The notes: a model not told the origin generated them from the letters alone. 20,980 nucleotides of DNA from an uncultured Lacticaseibacillus sp. (GCA_934293835.1 CAKQZO010000014.1:1-20980), one strand, 5' to 3'; shown: positions 6,193 through 16,080, counted from the first letter of the stretch. Numbers and translations: made by a program.

Positions 6193-9100
6193 ATGTCTGA
6201 GCGAGTGAAGACCGCACATCAGCAATTAATGGGGGATACGATCGGGCACAAGATTCATTTCAAACTTTATAAGTCAGGAAAGCGGTGGCTGATTACCGGG
6301 GCGATGGTGGCTTCGGTGGCTCTGGGGACATTGGGCGCACAGATTCATGAGACCCATGCCGCCACGGCCGACCCCGATGACGAGGTCAGCGACACCACGA
6401 CCAAGGTGCTCAACCCGGCAACCGTGACGTTGAAGCAGGCGCCAAAGACGGCAACTGATGCAACGGCCAAGCAGGATTCAGCAGCTGTAAAGCAGACAGC
6501 TGAGGCGGACACCACAGCAAAGGCCACTACGGAGGCGGTAAGTCCAGCCACCGAAGATACGAGTGCCACTGAGGATGCCGCGACGACGGCCCAGACACCG
6601 ACCAAGGCGGAAGCTGAGGCCCAGACTGACGCTGATGTAGCTGCCGAAGACACAGTGACAACTGATACTAAAGAGGCTAAAGAGACACCAGCGGCGACTG
6701 TCGATACCGCAACCCCTGCCACTAAATCGCCGACTGATACGGCGACTACGGATACTGCGGCAACGGCCACAGACGATACTAAGGCAGCAACTACTGAAGC
6801 AACCACAGACGAAGCGGTAACAACTCCCGCTGACACAATCGCAACTACCGATGCGAAACAAGCAGATGCTGGCTCGCGCTACGACGACAGCACGGCTGAT
6901 TATTTGGCGACCGGTGCGACCAAGACGGCTGCTCAATTGGCAGGATATCTGGTGCAGGCCAACGCGGTTGCAGCGCAAAGCGCCGATGACACGATCGTAC
7001 CGGATGCGGCAATGGTGGCCTTGAACCAGCATCAGCAAACCGAAAAACAACAGGTGCTTGATCTGACGACGGCCGCCAAGCAAGCGGCAACGACAGATGT
7101 CGACCAAGCGCTCACCAGTCTTAGCCAGGCCGCGCAGATCGTCAACGCGATGAATCAAGAGCTGGCCCAAGCGGCAGTGATGCTGACAGCAGACAAGAAG
7201 GGGGCGGCCACGAATGCACAAGCGCTCGCCCAGGCGGCGCTTGACGCGGCAACCTTGCCAGCAGGCGCCAAGGGTGAAGTCGATGACTATGGTGACTTGA
7301 TCGTGACGAGTCGTGATCAAGCCAGTTATCAGGCCACTGTGCAGGCGCTCAAGGATCAAGGCTTGTTCAGCGCGTTTCGGCAGGTGGTCGATCCGAATGG
7401 GACTGCGACATTGAGCACTGAATCTAGCCAGATGATTACCTATCAAGACTTTTCCAATAATAAGCCTAAGATTGTCAAGTTAGCGATCGCAGCCAACGAT
7501 CAAGATGTGATCACCGTCACCGTGCCTAAGATTTTCAAGGCGACCAGCGACAATATTCTTGGTATGACTTCGGCTCTTGATGCGACAACTGGTGAGACAA
7601 CGTTCACCTACACTTCCGATAAGGCGGCAACGACGTTGAATCTTTCGCTAACGTATGACAAGAGCGAATTGACGAGTCTCTATACAGTTGCTGATGGGAC
7701 GGTCTATACGGTTAAGTCCACGGTCAACGGTCAGGCGGCATCGCAGCTTGATTTCACGATCAACAATAAGCTGCAGTTGGTCAATACGATGACGCTTGAC
7801 CAGAATCAGGGCGAGAACACGTTACTGACTGACCAACAATATGCATTCGGTTTCTATTCAGCAGAAAACGCGATCGATGCTGATGGTAAATATAGTAGCA
7901 CGGCATATAGTCCAACTGGGTTGACTCGTGGTGGAACGGTTACTGTTCCTGAAGGGTTTGTCTTGGATGGTTCTGGACCTTCAACTGCGATTAGTGCGAT
8001 TGCTGGAGATAGTGCAAATAATGCTGGGAAGAATATGCCGACTACGAAGGCTACCGGCCATGTGACTCAACCCGGTGGTGCAGGAACCCCGTTACAGATT
8101 CAAAAGTCGGTCGCGTTTGGGTATGTGATTTGGGGGCATTACACAAAACCAGTGGCGGCCGCGGATAACGCGTTCGTCTATACCGGCACGGCGACAAACG
8201 CTGCTGGTGAAGTGGCTTCTACGACCAGTATCTTCACCTTGGCAAATGTCGTCAGTGACCAGGTTGGCGATGTGCGGTTGAGCACAAATCCGATCAGCGA
8301 AGTGCTTCCTATAGGTTATGTTGCCGACGAGTTGGTTAAGGACGACCGAGCGGCAGATGGGACGCTTCTGTCGGCAGACAACAACTATGATCGTATGGCC
8401 GGAAGCCGTTCATTCAGAACGATGAATGATGGCAATCAGACCGAGACGAATGTGACGATGTCGATCGATCTTGAACCCGGTACTGAAAACGCTGATGGGT
8501 ACACGATTACCAATACGGATTTTGCCCCGCTAACGAAGGTAACGTTCACCTATGCCGATGGCACCACGCAGGAAGTCACAGGTGATGCAGTTAACGATAC
8601 TCGGCCGGTTTCTTTCAAGCCGGATCAAGACGCAACGAATGTGGTCAACATTACGGCGAACTGGGCAACGCTTAATCCTGGTCAGGCGGTCATGGTTGAG
8701 TATTCTGGTGATAACTCACTGTTGACAGACAAACAGGCTGGCGACACCTTGACTTATAAGGTCAACGTGACCAGCGATCAAGTTGCGGCAACTAGTGTGA
8801 CCGATACGAAGACGTTGATTGCCCCTAAGCTGAAAGCAAATTATGTTAGACCTTATGGGGAATATGGACTTTCTGGGCTGACGGTGCGACCGGGTGATGT
8901 CATTGGTGCAGATAATAGTATTTATGTTTCGCTTTACTATGTGTTAACTGGCCAGCCACTGGGAACGTATTACGTGACGGCGCCTGAACAGATGTCGTTC
9001 ACTGAGGCGAAGCTTAATAGTACACCGGTCACATTAGTCGCGACTGGGATGAAGAATACGAACGGTCAGGCAATCTATAAGATCGATCTGAGTAAGGTGC

Positions 9101-12100
9101 TGATTCCTGATACAACCCAGACCCTTTATTTCACTTATCGGGTGAACGCCTCGGCGGTGCCGGCAACGGTGAGCGGCAACTCTTATTCGGAGCTGGTGTT
9201 CCAAGGTAGCTCTGATGTGTATACTGACCCACTGGTGCAGAACACGACGCTGACCTTTGGCGACAAGACGGTCGAGGCGACGACTAAGGACAGCGGGGCT
9301 ACGATTAACGGCAATCGTCAGAATGCGTACTATCCAAATTATAGTTACCAGATCCTGCTCCCGAGCTACTTCAAGGGCCAAGACGGCATTGACGATCCGA
9401 TGAGCGCCGACACGGATTACCTGAAGTATGATGCGGCCAATGCGGCCACAACCACCGCTGTGTTCTCGCGCGGGGCGACGACGGCGACAACAGATGATAT
9501 CAACGCCTCGAACATTCAGTTGGCGACGATCAACACGACGAACCTCAGCTCGCCATGGACGCAAAATGTGATCAACCTGCCAGCCAAAAGCGAAGACGAC
9601 GCGTTCACCTTAGCGCTGACTGACGCGGCGATTCTGTCAGGGGTCTCGGCTAAAGACGCGACGGTTTATTATTCCACATCGCGGATTTCGGTGGGCAACA
9701 CGAAGATCGCCGTCGACAACCTTTTGACGGCCGATCAGGTCACCGATTGGAGCCAAATCAAGGCGGTCTTGTTGAACACGGATGACCTGGCTGAAAATGA
9801 CGTGGCGTTAGCAACGCTACCGGTGGCGGTCGTCGACATCAACGACGTGCCGAACCAGACAATGGTGCAGTTCGACGGCAAGTTCCTGGGCGAACAAGAA
9901 GGCAAGGTCGTGGTCTTCGACGATCCAATGGCGGCCAAGGTCGTGCAAACCGCACCGGTGACGACCACTTGGACGCAAAAACTGCCAGACGGCTCGACCG
10001 TCGCCTTGCAAGATCCAATTACCACGAATTTTGCCCTCGGTGAGACTTACACGACGAGTCCACTGGCGGCGATCAACATTCCGACCGGGTATGAGTTGCA
10101 AGCGACTCCCGCAAACGCCTCTGGCACGGTCACGACCAGCGATGCGATCAACGTGGATTATGTCTATGTCGGTCAACCGCAGACGGTCAACGTGCATTAC
10201 ATCGACGTGAACGCTTCAGCCAAGACCAGTGGCTGGAAGCCGACTGACGGTACCGAGATCGCGGCGGCCAAGCAGACCTTGACCGGCACGACCGGGGCCA
10301 ATTATACCAATACGCTCGCGCAGGTCACCAACTATGTGTTGGCTGGGACGAAATCGTATGATGCTGGCGCGGAATCTGGTGTCTATGACAACAAGAAGGA
10401 CGTTGCCCAAGATTATTATGTCTATTTGAAGCATGAGACGACCAAAGCAACCCCGACCAACCCGGGCACCTATGCGGATAAGGTCTCCAAGACGGTGACG
10501 CAGACAGTCAACTTCATCGATAAAAACGATCAGTCGCCAGTCGCGACCCCGAATGTCCAAACTGTGACTTTCGTGCGCGAGCTGACGATCGATAAGGTCA
10601 CCGACGCGGTGGTTTCAGATTCTGATTGGACGGTGCTTAGCGGCAAGGCCAACTTTGCGGCGGTCGCACCGGCATCTGCACCGGATTATGTTTTAGACCA
10701 AGCCCTGAGCGATGCGGTGGATGTTCCGGCAACGACGGTGACGGCTGATACGGCCGATCGCGTCGTCAACATGTACTACGGGCATCTCACGAGAACCGAA
10801 ACTGAGCACAAGGTCGTTGATGAGACGATCACTTACGTCTACGCTCAAGGCGGGACCGCGTCTAAGCCACATGCAGATCAGGTGAGCTTCACGCGCACGG
10901 CGACAACCGACGAAGTGACGCAGGCAATCACGTATACGCCATGGGTAGCGACTGATAGCGATACGACTTTTGACGCAGTGACCAGTCCGGTGATCACCGG
11001 CCATATTGCCGATCATAAAGTCGTTGCCGCAGTCACCGGCTTGAAAAACACTGACGAACCGGTCACCGTTCAAGTCACCTACAGCAAGTTAGGCTCGTGG
11101 ACGTTCAACCGGCCTAATGTGCCAGATGTGACCTATCCTAACGACCCGAGCGACCCATCGCAGCCGGCTGCGCCAGGTACGCCTGGTTATCCGGTCATTC
11201 CGGCGGTTCCTGGGTATACGCCACTCACTGACGATGGCACGCCATTGCAGCCGGTCGATCCAGATGATGAGACCAAGGGCTATCTACCGCCAGCACCGAC
11301 AGACCCAACCGAGGACACGCCGATCACCTACACCGCCGACAAGCAAGTCGGCCAGGTGGCGTATATCGACGATACGACCGGTGATACGTTGCATACGGAT
11401 CCCTTATCCGGCGACAGCGAGACGGTGGCGACTTACACGACCGCTGACTGGATCGCGGCTTATCAGAAGCAAGGCTATACCTTGGTTTCGGATAACTTCC
11501 CGACCAAGGGGCTGACCTTCGACGATGACGATACCCAACCACAGGACTTTGAAGTGCACCTGAATGAAAAAATCGTTGGGCCAACCACCCCTGGTGAAGG
11601 CGATGCGGACTACGATCAGACGCACAAGCGCTTCACCGTGACGGTGACTGCGACTTCGCCTGATGGCAGTGATGTCACGCCGACCAACGCGGTGCAGGTA
11701 TTCCATTTTGAACGCACCCAGACCGTCAACCTCGTCACCAAGGAGACGACATACGGGGATTGGGAAGAAGCAGATGATGATCCGGCCATGGCTACTGTGA
11801 CCGCGGTGCCCGTGGCCAACTATACCGCGACGCTGACGAACCAAGCCGGAGAAATCGATGCGGATAACCAGCTGACGGCGACCGATGTGATCGCCGCTGT
11901 GGGGGCCTTCATGGTGGCCAATGACACCACGGATGGCAGCTACACCGCTAACTTCAAGTATTGCCAGACCACCTTCACCCCAGAACAGCCAGGTGATGAA
12001 CCGGGCACGACGCTTGCAGACCTGACGAAGACCGTTACGGAAAACGTCGTCTACAACGCACCAGTTTCTCAGCGCGCTGATGCAGTCGAGGTCCATACGT

Positions 12101-14553
12101 TCTACCGGACGGCCACCGTTGATGCGACTGGGAAGCTTACCGGCTACAGTGACTGGACGACGAACACGGATGGCGTGTCCAAAGACGCCAACGATCGCAG
12201 CGTGACGATCGCGGCCTTGACCGATCTCAAGGTGCCTAGCGCAAATTACCAAGCGACCGTGGCGACGACCGATACTGCCAACAAGACGACGGCCGATAAT
12301 GTGGCGCTCACCATCGCAGGCGGTACGGATGACGCTGACATGGTGGTCACCCGCGTCGTGAGCTACACAGGCACGTTCACCCCAGGCGAGCCGGGAACCG
12401 ACGCGAAGACCAACCTGGAGGCGTTGACCAAGAAGCTGACCGAAACTATCACGTTCCACAATCCCGATAAGACGATCACCACGGTAGCCGGGCCTGAACA
12501 GACCTTCTACCGGACGGCGGCCGTCGATCAAGCCGGCAGTGTCACTTATGGGGCATGGACGACTGATCCTGACGGGGATGCGACCAAGGGCGCCGATGAC
12601 GCGACGGTTGCCGCGATCGCGGCAACTGAGCTTGCACGCACCGGCTACACGGCTGCGGTGACCAACGCGGTGGCAGGGGTCGCCCAGGCGGATGGTAACA
12701 TTGCGCTAACGGTGGCCGCGACGACCAACGGGGATGGCGATATCGCCGTGACCCGCGACGTGACCTATCAAATCGATGCGCAGACGATCACGGTCACCTA
12801 CATCGATGACTTTGCGCAACAACAGCTGACGAAGCAGACGCTCAACGGGGTGTCGAACGCGGACAGTCACTACGATGTCGCCACGGCCATCGCCGACTAC
12901 GAAGCGCGCGGTTATTCGCTTGTGACCAACGATGCGCCGAGTGGCAGCCTCATTTTTGACGACGACGCGACGGCAGAACAAGCCTACACCGTGCACCTGA
13001 CACATGCGCTCGTGCCGGCGACGCCAGCGACTCCAACCCCGCTAACAGGAGGTGCGGACTACACCAATAACGTTCAAAAGACGATTACAGAGACCATCAC
13101 ATACATCAACGATGATGGCAGCAACGCGCCACAGCCATACGAAGACAGCATCACGTTCACTCGGCAGATCACCGTCGATAAGGTGACCGGGCTGATCGTT
13201 GCCAACGGCAAATTCACCACGGACTGGGCGGCAGTTGATAACAAGGCTACCTTCGCAGAAGTGGTGAGCCCACAGCAATTGGGCTACGTGGCTGACAAGT
13301 ACAACGTGCCTGCCGCAACAGTCACCCAGGATTCTGCCGATATTGAGGAAGTTGTTCATTATCGTTCCGTGCCAAGTGAACTAGAAGGCGGCATCCACGT
13401 GAAGACGAAGGTGCAGACCCCGGAACCGTTGAAGGTGGAGCGCAAGGATTACTACAACAACTTGACCCCAGGTGAAGTGGGTGAAGGCATCCACGTGAAG
13501 ACGAAGGTGCAGACCCCGGAACCGTTGAAGGTGGAGCGCAAGGATTACTACAACAACCTGACTCCAGGCGAAGTTGGTGAAGGCATCCACGTGAAGACGA
13601 AGGTGCAAACCCCGGAACCACTGAGCGTGAAGCCAGAGGATTACTACAACAACCTGACCCCGGGTGAAGTCGGTGATGGTGTGCAGGTGAAGACGCAAGT
13701 GCCAGATGGCGCGAGCGTAACGCCTGAGGACTACTACAACAACCTGACTCCAGGCGAAGTCGGCGACGGCATCCAGGTGAAGACGAAGGTGCAGACCCCA
13801 GAACCGCTGAGCGTGATCCCTGAGGACTACTACAACAACCTGACTCCAGGCGAAGTTGGTGAAGGCATCCACGTGAAGACGAAGGTGCAAACCCCAGAAC
13901 CGTTGAGCGTGACCCCTGAGGATTACTATAATAACCTGACTCCAGGTGAAGTTGATGAAGGCATCCACGTGAAGACGAAGGTGCAAACCCCAGAACCGCT
14001 GAGCGTGACCCCGGAAGACTACTATGACAACCTGACTCCAGGTGAAGTTGGCGAAGGCATCCACGTGAAGACGAAGGTGCAGACCCCAGAACCGTTGAGT
14101 GTCACCCCGGAAGACTACTATGACAACCTGACTCCAGGCGAGGTCGATGATGGGGTACAGGTGAAGACGCAAGTGCCAGATGGTGCGAGCGCGACCCCTG
14201 AAGACTACGACAACAACCAGACCCCAGCTGGCGATCAGCCGGCTGATCATCAACGGCCACAGTTGCCAAATACAGATGCAGAAACGCCGATTACGGATGT
14301 ACCGGCAACAGCGACTGTAACTGGTACCGAGACGAATGGCAAGGCAACTGGAACGACCAAGACGACGGTTGTAGTGCCTGGTAACGGCAGTGATGTCCGT
14401 ACCAAGTTGGCTGATACCAATGCTGGTAGCGGTCGGACCACCTTACCGGAAACAGGTGATGCTCAGGCGAACCACCTTGGCATGGCAGGCGCGTTACTGG
14501 CGATGGTTGTCTTAGTTGGCGGCCTGTTCACCACTAAGCGCAAGCGTGGCTAG
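6193..14553 (+). CDS. Giant LPxTG cell-wall-anchored adhesin with KxYKxGKxW signal and MucBP/Mub-like modules
   Basis: This 2786-residue protein has a full surface-adhesin plan. The N-terminus holds a KxYKxGKxW motif (KLYKSGKRW, 24-32) and a hydrophobic segment with probable cleavage near residue 56. A Thr/Ala/Asp/Glu-rich low-complexity stalk runs to about 225, then a helical part to about 360, then a large beta-rich region to about 1325 that I cannot assign. MucBP/Mub-like modules follow: around 1327-1415 (VNVHYIDVNA), 1420-1530, a Pro-rich hinge at 1637-1713, 1715-1796 (GQVAYIDDTTGDTL), three related 120-130-residue modules at 1800-2191, 2193-2272 (ITVTYIDDFAQQQL) and 2287-2391. Nine 30-32-residue repeats cover about 2400-2680. 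The C-terminus has LPETG (2751-2755), a hydrophobic span and KRKRG, so sortase should anchor it to peptidoglycan. The expected role is adhesion to mucus or host and plant glycans, or aggregation; the ligand is unknown. Confidence 0.95.
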   Translation: MSERVKTAHQQLMGDTIGHKIHFKLYKSGKRWLITGAMVASVALGTLGAQIHETHAATADPDDEVSDTTTKVLNPATVTLKQAPKTATDATAKQDSAAVKQTAEADTTAKATTEAVSPATEDTSATEDAATTAQTPTKAEAEAQTDADVAAEDTVTTDTKEAKETPAATVDTATPATKSPTDTATTDTAATATDDTKAATTEATTDEAVTTPADTIATTDAKQADAGSRYDDSTADYLATGATKTAAQLAGYLVQANAVAAQSADDTIVPDAAMVALNQHQQTEKQQVLDLTTAAKQAATTDVDQALTSLSQAAQIVNAMNQELAQAAVMLTADKKGAATNAQALAQAALDAATLPAGAKGEVDDYGDLIVTSRDQASYQATVQALKDQGLFSAFRQVVDPNGTATLSTESSQMITYQDFSNNKPKIVKLAIAANDQDVITVTVPKIFKATSDNILGMTSALDATTGETTFTYTSDKAATTLNLSLTYDKSELTSLYTVADGTVYTVKSTVNGQAASQLDFTINNKLQLVNTMTLDQNQGENTLLTDQQYAFGFYSAENAIDADGKYSSTAYSPTGLTRGGTVTVPEGFVLDGSGPSTAISAIAGDSANNAGKNMPTTKATGHVTQPGGAGTPLQIQKSVAFGYVIWGHYTKPVAAADNAFVYTGTATNAAGEVASTTSIFTLANVVSDQVGDVRLSTNPISEVLPIGYVADELVKDDRAADGTLLSADNNYDRMAGSRSFRTMNDGNQTETNVTMSIDLEPGTENADGYTITNTDFAPLTKVTFTYADGTTQEVTGDAVNDTRPVSFKPDQDATNVVNITANWATLNPGQAVMVEYSGDNSLLTDKQAGDTLTYKVNVTSDQVAATSVTDTKTLIAPKLKANYVRPYGEYGLSGLTVRPGDVIGADNSIYVSLYYVLTGQPLGTYYVTAPEQMSFTEAKLNSTPVTLVATGMKNTNGQAIYKIDLSKVLIPDTTQTLYFTYRVNASAVPATVSGNSYSELVFQGSSDVYTDPLVQNTTLTFGDKTVEATTKDSGATINGNRQNAYYPNYSYQILLPSYFKGQDGIDDPMSADTDYLKYDAANAATTTAVFSRGATTATTDDINASNIQLATINTTNLSSPWTQNVINLPAKSEDDAFTLALTDAAILSGVSAKDATVYYSTSRISVGNTKIAVDNLLTADQVTDWSQIKAVLLNTDDLAENDVALATLPVAVVDINDVPNQTMVQFDGKFLGEQEGKVVVFDDPMAAKVVQTAPVTTTWTQKLPDGSTVALQDPITTNFALGETYTTSPLAAINIPTGYELQATPANASGTVTTSDAINVDYVYVGQPQTVNVHYIDVNASAKTSGWKPTDGTEIAAAKQTLTGTTGANYTNTLAQVTNYVLAGTKSYDAGAESGVYDNKKDVAQDYYVYLKHETTKATPTNPGTYADKVSKTVTQTVNFIDKNDQSPVATPNVQTVTFVRELTIDKVTDAVVSDSDWTVLSGKANFAAVAPASAPDYVLDQALSDAVDVPATTVTADTADRVVNMYYGHLTRTETEHKVVDETITYVYAQGGTASKPHADQVSFTRTATTDEVTQAITYTPWVATDSDTTFDAVTSPVITGHIADHKVVAAVTGLKNTDEPVTVQVTYSKLGSWTFNRPNVPDVTYPNDPSDPSQPAAPGTPGYPVIPAVPGYTPLTDDGTPLQPVDPDDETKGYLPPAPTDPTEDTPITYTADKQVGQVAYIDDTTGDTLHTDPLSGDSETVATYTTADWIAAYQKQGYTLVSDNFPTKGLTFDDDDTQPQDFEVHLNEKIVGPTTPGEGDADYDQTHKRFTVTVTATSPDGSDVTPTNAVQVFHFERTQTVNLVTKETTYGDWEEADDDPAMATVTAVPVANYTATLTNQAGEIDADNQLTATDVIAAVGAFMVANDTTDGSYTANFKYCQTTFTPEQPGDEPGTTLADLTKTVTENVVYNAPVSQRADAVEVHTFYRTATVDATGKLTGYSDWTTNTDGVSKDANDRSVTIAALTDLKVPSANYQATVATTDTANKTTADNVALTIAGGTDDADMVVTRVVSYTGTFTPGEPGTDAKTNLEALTKKLTETITFHNPDKTITTVAGPEQTFYRTAAVDQAGSVTYGAWTTDPDGDATKGADDATVAAIAATELARTGYTAAVTNAVAGVAQADGNIALTVAATTNGDGDIAVTRDVTYQIDAQTITVTYIDDFAQQQLTKQTLNGVSNADSHYDVATAIADYEARGYSLVTNDAPSGSLIFDDDATAEQAYTVHLTHALVPATPATPTPLTGGADYTNNVQKTITETITYINDDGSNAPQPYEDSITFTRQITVDKVTGLIVANGKFTTDWAAVDNKATFAEVVSPQQLGYVADKYNVPAATVTQDSADIEEVVHYRSVPSELEGGIHVKTKVQTPEPLKVERKDYYNNLTPGEVGEGIHVKTKVQTPEPLKVERKDYYNNLTPGEVGEGIHVKTKVQTPEPLSVKPEDYYNNLTPGEVGDGVQVKTQVPDGASVTPEDYYNNLTPGEVGDGIQVKTKVQTPEPLSVIPEDYYNNLTPGEVGEGIHVKTKVQTPEPLSVTPEDYYNNLTPGEVDEGIHVKTKVQTPEPLSVTPEDYYDNLTPGEVGEGIHVKTKVQTPEPLSVTPEDYYDNLTPGEVDDGVQVKTQVPDGASATPEDYDNNQTPAGDQPADHQRPQLPNTDAETPITDVPATATVTGTETNGKATGTTKTTVVVPGNGSDVRTKLADTNAGSGRTTLPETGDAQANHLGMAGALLAMVVLVGGLFTTKRKRG
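13390..14235 (+). repeat. Tandem 96/90-bp coding repeats in the adhesin
   Basis: Eight complete repeats begin at 13390, 13486, 13582, 13678, 13768, 13864, 13960 and 14056, and a ninth degenerate one at 14152. The long type is 32 residues and opens GIHVKTKVQTPEPL; the short type (fourth and ninth) opens GVQVKTQVPDGAS. Both share DYY(N/D)NLTPGEV. The first two units differ at only a few bases, whereas later ones vary in the middle (LKVERKD, LSVKPED, LSVTPED). They should form a stalk that lifts the binding modules away from the wall. Copy number is likely to vary between strains by slippage or recombination. Confidence 0.95.
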
Positions 14554-14575
14554 TGCCGCACAATCACTCAAAAAT

Positions 14576-14623
14576 AACGGCTCACTTTTGACGATTTCGA
14601 TCGTAAAAGCGGGCCGTTTTTTT
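14576..14623 (+). terminator. Intrinsic terminator of the adhesin gene
   Basis: AACGGCTC (14576-14583) pairs with GGGCCGTT (14611-14618), then CTTTT with AAAAG, then ACGAT with ATCGT around a TTCG tetraloop (14596-14599). One mismatch and one bulge interrupt the stem. The 3' side runs into seven T residues, 14617-14623. Confidence 0.88.
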
Positions 14624-14660
14624 GCCGAATCGATGTTTGAGCGTATTTGGTGAAAGTGGT

Positions 14661-14689
14661 TTGAGTCTGGTGAAAACGCGTGGTAGGCT
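14661..14689 (+). promoter_or_regulatory. Candidate promoter of the ThrE-type exporter gene
   Basis: TTGAGT (14661-14666) and TAGGCT (14684-14689) are 17 bases apart, 33 bases before the start codon. The -10 match is weak. Confidence 0.35.
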
Positions 14690-14721
14690 AGAAATAACTA
14701 ACGTGCATTCTGGAGGAAACC

Positions 14722-16068
14722 ATGGCAATCGAAGACAACGAGCACCAGTATCATTTTGCCCCATCGCATCACCATCATATGCGGATCCACTGGCATTCAT
14801 TCGCGCAAGCAGACGAGCCGATCACTCAGGCAAGCCTGACGGCGCGCGCGGCGATTGTTGGCCGAATCGGTTTTATGATGCTCGGCTGTGGCACCGGGGC
14901 CTGGCGGGTGCGCGCGGCGATGGACACGGTCGCACGGAGCCTCAAGCTCACTTGTGCGGCCGATGTTGGGCTGACTTCGCTGGAATATACTTGCTTTGAA
15001 CAAGGTCATCATTACTCGCAGACCCTGAGCTTGTCGGCGAGCGGCGTGAACACGGATAAGTTGACGATCTTGGAAAAATTCGTTGACCGCTTTGCGACAG
15101 ATTGCCTGACGTTGCCGGCCCACACGATTCACGATCGCCTCGATGCGATCGCGGCCAAGCCGGGCAACTTTTCTGCGTTGCAAGTCGGGTTGGCCTCGGC
15201 GCTTGCGTGTGCCGCGTTCATTTTTTTGCTTGGTGGCGGACCGATCGAGATGGTGTGTTGCTTCTTCGGCGCGGGGGTCGGGAATTATATCCGGCGGCTG
15301 ATGGGGCAACACAAGATGACCGTGATTGCCAGTACCGCCGTGTCGGTGGCTGCGGCGTGCGTGGTGTACCTGGTCGTGTTCCGAGTCTTGGGGCTAGTGA
15401 TGCCGCTGGCCCGGGCGCATGAAGCCGGGTACATCGGCGCAATGCTGTTCGTGATTCCAGGGTTCCCATTCATCACGAGCGGCTTAGACATCGCTAAGCA
15501 AGACATGCGCTCCGGGCTCGAGCGCGGCACGTTTGCGATCATGGTGATTCTGGTGGCAACGCTGACCGGCTGGGTGGTGGCGATGCTGGTGCACCTGCAG
15601 CCGCAGAACTTCTTGCCGTTGGGCCTGACCCCAGTGGCATTGGCACTATTGCGCCTGGCGGCCAGCTGGTGTGGCGTGTTCGGGTTCTCGATCATGTTCA
15701 ATTCGCCGGTCAAAATGTCGGCGATCGCTGGCATCATTGGGGCCTTGGCGAACACCACGCGGCTGGAGCTGGCCGGAGCCGGCATGCCGGCTGCTGCCGC
15801 GGCCTTCTTAGGGGCCTTGTTGGCGGGCTTGCTTGCCAGTCCTTTGAACAAACGGCTCGGGTATCCGCGGATCTCGCTGACCGTGCCGGCAATCGTGATC
15901 ATGGTGCCTGGCTTGTACATGTATCGGGCGATGTTCAATCTGGGCCTCGACAGCTTCGGTGTCGGTGCCAGTTGGATGGTGCGCGCCGTCTTGATGGTCT
16001 TGGCCTTGCCACTAGGCCTGGCCGCGGCGCGGATTTTGACAGACAAGAGCTGGCGGCATATCGGCTAG
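14722..16068 (+). CDS. Threonine/serine exporter, ThrE family, single-chain form
   Basis: The 448-residue protein matches the ThrE layout. A cytoplasmic N-terminal domain (about 36-160, opening AAIVGRIGFMMLGCGTGAWRVR) is followed by around ten membrane segments. The first membrane half contains PGFPFITSGLDIAKQD, typical of the family, and the second half (about 300-440) corresponds to the ThrE_2 unit that is a separate gene in many firmicutes. It should export threonine and serine, and possibly other small amino acids, across the membrane by ion coupling. GGAGG at 14712-14716, five bases ahead of the ATG, supports this start. That start keeps an unusual His-rich N-terminus: eight His in the first 25 residues including HHHH at 16-19. 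The alternative M20 has no ribosome binding site. It is flanked by terminators on both sides, so it is a single-gene unit. Confidence 0.9.
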   Translation: MAIEDNEHQYHFAPSHHHHMRIHWHSFAQADEPITQASLTARAAIVGRIGFMMLGCGTGAWRVRAAMDTVARSLKLTCAADVGLTSLEYTCFEQGHHYSQTLSLSASGVNTDKLTILEKFVDRFATDCLTLPAHTIHDRLDAIAAKPGNFSALQVGLASALACAAFIFLLGGGPIEMVCCFFGAGVGNYIRRLMGQHKMTVIASTAVSVAAACVVYLVVFRVLGLVMPLARAHEAGYIGAMLFVIPGFPFITSGLDIAKQDMRSGLERGTFAIMVILVATLTGWVVAMLVHLQPQNFLPLGLTPVALALLRLAASWCGVFGFSIMFNSPVKMSAIAGIIGALANTTRLELAGAGMPAAAAAFLGALLAGLLASPLNKRLGYPRISLTVPAIVIMVPGLYMYRAMFNLGLDSFGVGASWMVRAVLMVLALPLGLAAARILTDKSWRHIG

Positions 16069-16080
16069 GACACATGGGAA

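Noticed and set aside
11404..12531. Minus-strand open frame of 375 codons inside the adhesin gene
   Set aside because: Arises from GC-rich, GAC/ACG-biased codons of the plus strand; the composition is unlike a real protein and the plus frame is clearly genuine.
13390..14235. Regular direct repeats that might suggest a CRISPR array
   Set aside because: Units are 90/96 bp, in frame, without spacers, and encode a periodic protein; no cas genes are nearby.
13381..14253. Long minus-strand open frame (290 codons) opposite the adhesin repeats
   Set aside because: It is periodic with the coding repeats on the plus strand, has no ribosome binding site and no plausible protein features; it is a shadow of the repeats.
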